Origin: Peptostreptococcaceae bacterium | Lineage (GTDB): Bacteria > Bacillota > Clostridia > Peptostreptococcales > Peptostreptococcaceae | Reading direction: 5' to 3' | DNA length: 9,057 nt | NCBI GenBank assembly: GCA_017425305.1 | Contig: JAFOOW010000041.1 | Span: forward strand, 1 to 9,057 | Part shown: positions 7,172 through 9,057 of the stretch, one piece after another | Numbering within the stretch: the stretch's first letter is position 1 | How the letters are laid out: each line of letters begins with the position of its first letter | Notes under the pieces: model-generated | What the model saw: the letters and a program-made list of their open reading frames with translations, nothing else | Database searches by the model: none | Told to the model about the DNA's origin: nothing | Made by a program: the position numbers and the translations under genes

Positions 7172-7201
7172 ATAATAATTATGTTATAATCTAACTGTAA
7201 A
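7172..7201 (-). promoter_or_regulatory. Possible minus-strand promoter opposing gluD
   Basis: Minus strand: TTTACA (7196-7201), 18-base spacer, TATTAT (7172-7177), each one mismatch from consensus. It would launch a roughly 200-base transcript toward the 6971-7024 hairpin. Such matches are common in AT-rich DNA, so confidence is low. Confidence 0.25.
7182..7190 (+). promoter_or_regulatory. gluD promoter, extended -10
   Basis: TGTTATAAT is a perfect extended -10 (TGnTATAAT; hexamer 7185-7190). The correctly spaced -35 is poor (TACCAA, 7162-7167), as extended -10 promoters tolerate. Transcription would start near 7197, giving a leader of about 70 bases. Confidence 0.65.
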
Positions 7202-7204
7202 ACA

Positions 7205-7220
7205 AAGAAACCGTTTTCAA
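7205..7220. promoter_or_regulatory. Putative CcpA (cre) operator at the gluD transcription start
   Basis: AAGAAACCGTTTTCAA matches the clostridial cre consensus RRGAAAANGTTTTCWW, as I recall it, at all but one defined position. It lies immediately downstream of the predicted start, where CcpA binding would be expected to repress. Inference from motif and position only. Confidence 0.45.
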
Positions 7221-7232
7221 AAAATGGGGATT

Positions 7233-7253
7233 TAAAAAATAAATTATTTTTTA
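7233..7253. repeat. Perfect A/T palindrome abutting the gluD SD
   Basis: TAAAAAATAA (7233-7242) and TTATTTTTTA (7244-7253) are exact inverted repeats around one A. The right arm touches the SD AGGGGG (7253-7258). As an all-A/U hairpin it would be weak. Confidence 0.6.
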
Positions 7254-7266
7254 GGGGGCTTTTAAA

Positions 7267-8571
7267 ATGGCTGAAAAAACTTTAAACGTTTTAGAAATCG
7301 CAAGATCTCAAGTTAAAACTGCATGTGACAGATTAGGGGCTGATCCAGCAGTATATGAAATATTAAAAAATCCAATGAGAGTGTTAGAAGTATCATTCCC
7401 AGTTAAAATGGATGATGGAACAACAAGATCATTTACAGGATATAGATCTCAACATAACAATGCATGTGGACCATTCAAAGGTGGTTTAAGATTCCATCCA
7501 GCTGTATGTATGGACGAAGTTAAAGCATTATCTACTTGGATGACATTCAAGTGTTCAGTAGTAGGTATACCATACGGTGGAGGAAAAGGTGGTATGGCTA
7601 TCGATCCTAGAGACTTCTCTGAAGGTGAATTAGAAAGAATATCTAGAGGATTCGCTAAGGCTATAGCTCCAATAATAGGAGAAAAAGAAGATATACCAGC
7701 TCCAGATGTAAACACTAATGGACAAATAATGGCTTGGATGGTAGATGAATATGCTAACGTAACAGGAGAATTCCAACCAGGAGTATTCACTGGAAAGCCA
7801 GTTGATTTCTACGGATCTTTAGCTAGAACTGAAGCTACAGGATACGGAGTTGCTACAATGGCAATGGAAGCTGCTAAGAAAAAAGGTATAGATGTATCTA
7901 ATGTAAGAGTTGCATTACAAGGGTTTGGAAATGTTGGAAGTTATGCAGGTATGTACATAGAAGAAGCTGGTGCTAAAGTTGTAGCTGTAGAAGACCATAC
8001 AGGAACTATAGTAAATGAAGCTGGAATAGATATGAAAGCTTTAATGGATTATAATAAAGAACATAGATGTATAAAAGGATTCCCAGGTGCAGACGCTGTA
8101 GAAGGTAGCGTAATAACTATGGATGTAGATGTATTAATGCCATGTGCATTAGAAAATCAAATAACTTCAGCTAATGCTGGGGATGTAAAAGCTAAAATAG
8201 TATGTGAAGGTGCTAATGGACCAACTACTCCAGAAGCAGATGCTATATTATTTGCAAATGGTGTAACTTTAGTTCCAGATATATTAGCTAACAGTGGTGG
8301 AGTTACTGTTTCTTACTTCGAATGGGTACAAAACTTAATGAGATATAACTGGACTTTCGAAGAAGTTCAAGATAAGCAAAAAGCATTAATGGTTAAAGCA
8401 TTTGAAGAAATATGGTCATTAGCAGGAGAGCATGGAGTAGATATGAGAACTGCTGCATACATGATGTCTATAAAGAGAATAGCAGATGCTATGAAATTAA
8501 GAGGATGGTATACTGAAACTCCTGTTAAGCAAGTTGAAGAAAATAAAGAAGAATCTACAGTATTAGCTTAA
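7267..8571 (+). CDS. gluD: NAD-type glutamate dehydrogenase
   Basis: 434 residues, catalysing reversible oxidative deamination of glutamate to 2-oxoglutarate and ammonia in the cytoplasm. The ELFV dimerisation/catalytic domain contains KGGLRFHP (Lys71), MTFKCSVVGIPYGGGKGG with Lys95 and Lys107, and APDVNT with Asp147, the substrate and catalytic residues of hexameric GDHs. The Rossmann domain has GFGNVG (219-224), then CEGANGPTTPEAD (313-325) and LANSGGVTVSYFEWVQN (340-356). The core ends at LRGWY (411-415), and a 19-residue polar tail ending TVLA follows. NAD rather than NADP use is inferred from similarity to clostridial GluD and an acidic residue after the second strand (VVAVED). SD AGGGGG is eight bases from the ATG. 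Compared with neighbours the gene uses more C-ending codons (TTC, AAC), a sign of high expression. It is flanked by its own promoter and terminator. Confidence 0.96.
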   Translation: MAEKTLNVLEIARSQVKTACDRLGADPAVYEILKNPMRVLEVSFPVKMDDGTTRSFTGYRSQHNNACGPFKGGLRFHPAVCMDEVKALSTWMTFKCSVVGIPYGGGKGGMAIDPRDFSEGELERISRGFAKAIAPIIGEKEDIPAPDVNTNGQIMAWMVDEYANVTGEFQPGVFTGKPVDFYGSLARTEATGYGVATMAMEAAKKKGIDVSNVRVALQGFGNVGSYAGMYIEEAGAKVVAVEDHTGTIVNEAGIDMKALMDYNKEHRCIKGFPGADAVEGSVITMDVDVLMPCALENQITSANAGDVKAKIVCEGANGPTTPEADAILFANGVTLVPDILANSGGVTVSYFEWVQNLMRYNWTFEEVQDKQKALMVKAFEEIWSLAGEHGVDMRTAAYMMSIKRIADAMKLRGWYTETPVKQVEENKEESTVLA

Positions 8572-8598
8572 TTAAAATGAAAATAATAACTTAAGATA

Positions 8599-8640
8599 AA
8601 AAGGCTACATATATAAGTTTATATATGTAGCCTTTTAATA
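8599..8640 (+). terminator. Intrinsic terminator of gluD
   Basis: A 17-bp perfect stem (8599-8615 with 8620-8636) closes the loop AGTT, with GGCTAC/GTAGCC near the base and TTTT inside the 3' arm, followed by AT-rich DNA. It starts 28 bases after the gluD stop. The opposite strand also has a T-run, so it may work both ways. Confidence 0.88.
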
Positions 8641-8645
8641 TTTTA

Positions 8646-8690
8646 TTGCAATAAAAAATTGCATAGCACCTGCTATACAACCATAATATA
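8646..8690. repeat. Two tandem small hairpins in a GC-richer island
   Basis: TGCAAT (8647-8652) and ATTGCA (8658-8663) flank an A5 spacer, immediately followed by ATAGCA (8663-8668) and TGCTAT (8671-8676). This patch has visibly more G and C than the DNA around it. Function unknown. Confidence 0.5.
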
Positions 8691-8708
8691 CTAAAAAGGG
8701 TAAAAATA

Positions 8709-8737
8709 TTTACTTTTACTAAAAAATAGTATATAAT
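8709..8737 (+). promoter_or_regulatory. Candidate SigA-type promoter after gluD
   Basis: TTTACT (8709-8714), 17-base spacer, TATAAT (8732-8737). It would start near 8744 and read toward the exported-protein gene with a leader of about 260 bases, or express the short reading frame at 8769. Confidence 0.4.
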
Positions 8738-8768
8738 AAAATTAAAAAAAGTATATTTAGGTGATTTT

Positions 8769-8864
8769 TTGGATAAAATAATAAATTATTTTATTAATTT
8801 ACAATTTTATTATATACAAGGTATAAAACATATTAATAATTTCAATATAAAGAATACTATATAA
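8769..8864 (+). CDS. Possible 31-residue small protein (doubtful)
   Basis: A TTG-initiated frame of 31 codons rich in Ile, Asn, Tyr and Phe (begins LDKIINYFIN; the first residue would be Met in vivo). AGGTGA (8759-8764) lies four bases upstream and a promoter-like sequence at 8709-8737. Not recognised as any family. The composition is what AT-rich non-coding DNA gives by chance, and the SD is close and weak, so it may well be spurious. Confidence 0.15.
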   Translation: MDKIINYFINLQFYYIQGIKHINNFNIKNTI

Positions 8865-8897
8865 TTTGTAACAAAGGATTACAAAAAAGTTACAAAT
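8864..8897. repeat. Inverted repeat ATTTGTAAC / GTTACAAAT
   Basis: Nine-base perfect arms (8864-8872, 8889-8897) separated by 16 bases. The right arm overlaps the second WalR-like hexamer, and the left arm carries an opposite-strand TGTAAC half-site. Confidence 0.6.
8878..8894 (-). promoter_or_regulatory. WalR (YycF/VicR)-type direct-repeat box
   Basis: On the minus strand TGTAAC-N5-TGTAAT (hexamers 8889-8894 and 8878-8883) fully satisfies the WalR consensus TGTWAH-N5-TGTWAH known from Bacillus and Staphylococcus. It lies 113 bases before the ATG of a gene encoding an exported protein; WalR targets are typically secreted cell-wall hydrolases. Binding is inferred from sequence only. Confidence 0.5.
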
Positions 8898-8940
8898 ATT
8901 TCAAATATATACATATCTTGTGTATTAGTATTTTATCCTG

Positions 8941-8982
8941 CATAAGTTTCATCTATGAAAATAACACGTAAGAAAACTTATG
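8941..8982 (+). repeat. Competing inverted repeats in the leader of the exported-protein gene
   Basis: CATAAGTTT (8941-8949) pairs with AAACTTATG (8974-8982). An alternative small hairpin TTTCA/TGAAA (8947-8951/8956-8960) uses part of the same left arm. The larger stem ends ten bases before the SD. No known riboswitch class recognised. Confidence 0.45.
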
Positions 8983-9007
8983 GTGAATTTTTGGAGGTAA
9001 AAACATT

Positions 9008-9057
9008 ATGAAGAGAAAAATATTAGTACCAATACTTACATCAATAATAACATTTTC
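9008..9057 (+). CDS. N-terminus of an exported protein, truncated by the window end
   Basis: ATG at 9008 with a strong SD GGAGGT (8993-8998) nine bases upstream. The 16 complete codons give MKRKILVPILTSIITF, a basic n-region followed by a hydrophobic h-region: the start of a signal peptide or membrane anchor. The domain that would reveal function lies beyond the window. The WalR-like box upstream makes a cell-wall hydrolase or other envelope protein a reasonable guess, no more. Confidence 0.75.
   Translation, partial: MKRKILVPILTSIITF

Larger units (their letters stand above)
6897..7266. other. 370-base AT-rich intergenic region between capA-like gene and gluD
   Basis: No credible protein-coding gene on either strand. 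Just after the capA stop are small inverted repeats: TAAACTT (6894-6900) with AAGTTTA (6904-6910), a further AAGTTTATA copy at 6916-6924 that could compete for pairing, and TATAAATT/AATTTATA (6921-6928/6933-6940). A long hairpin lies at 6971-7024. The gluD promoter, cre-like site and leader occupy 7182-7266. The stretch 7025-7160 is almost pure A/T and I see nothing definite in it. Confidence 0.8.
8572..9007. other. 436-base intergenic region between gluD and an exported-protein gene
   Basis: Holds the gluD terminator (8599-8640), a GC-richer island with two small hairpins (8646-8690), a candidate promoter (8709-8737) with a very short possible reading frame (8769-8864), a WalR-like direct repeat (8878-8894) and competing inverted repeats in the leader of the next gene (8941-8982). 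No gene of convincing length. Confidence 0.75.

Noticed and set aside
7212..7226. CodY-like sequence in the gluD leader
   Set aside because: It has four mismatches to AATTTTCWGAAAATT and overlaps the much better cre-like match.
7449..7790. 113-codon open frame on the minus strand inside gluD
   Set aside because: It is antisense to the most conserved part of GluD and arises from that gene's codon pattern; no SD or recognisable domain.

Overview
This 9,057-base window is very AT-rich, with strong Shine-Dalgarno (SD) sequences, A/T-ending codons and T-tailed hairpin terminators. The proteins are those of an anaerobic clostridium: a 56-residue clostridial 2[4Fe-4S] ferredoxin, a Rex redox repressor and an abundant NAD-type glutamate dehydrogenase. 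The overall look fits the Peptostreptococcaceae (Clostridioides/Paraclostridium relatives). This is inferred from protein character and cannot be resolved to genus by eye. The content is chromosomal and mostly housekeeping. I see no phage, transposon, CRISPR array, rRNA or tRNA.

Layout, left to right. The 3' part of a GH13 alpha-amylase-family hydrolase (+) enters from the left edge and ends at a bidirectional terminator. It converges on a two-gene minus-strand operon transcribed as an ABC-F ATPase (YdiF type) followed by a MATE efflux pump. The ABC-F gene is divergent from rex (+), and their promoters overlap in a short intergenic region. rex ends at a second bidirectional terminator, facing a small ferredoxin gene (-) that is easily missed because of its size. 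A CapA-like exported metallophosphatase-fold protein (+) follows. A 370-base AT-rich gap holds a long hairpin and the gluD control region, including an extended -10 promoter and a CcpA/cre-like palindrome. Then comes gluD (+), with codon use that suggests strong expression, and its terminator. A 436-base gap leads to the first 16 codons of an exported protein, preceded by a near-ideal WalR-type direct repeat.

How the parts relate. Rex (an NADH/NAD+ sensor), ferredoxin (a low-potential electron carrier) and GluD (NAD-linked glutamate oxidation) all belong to the redox economy of an amino-acid-fermenting anaerobe. I do not find a convincing Rex operator in the window, so direct control by Rex is not claimed. 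The ydiF-rex neighbourhood is also seen in Bacillus subtilis (ydiF-moaC-rex), which supports the ABC-F assignment. CapA and the truncated exported protein are envelope proteins, and their upstream regions share a 14-base element.

I found no clearly new multi-gene system. The items most worth checking are in the non-coding DNA: the WalR-like box and shared 14-mer, a possible minus-strand small RNA between capA and gluD, the cre-like site at gluD, and a short GC-richer island after gluD.
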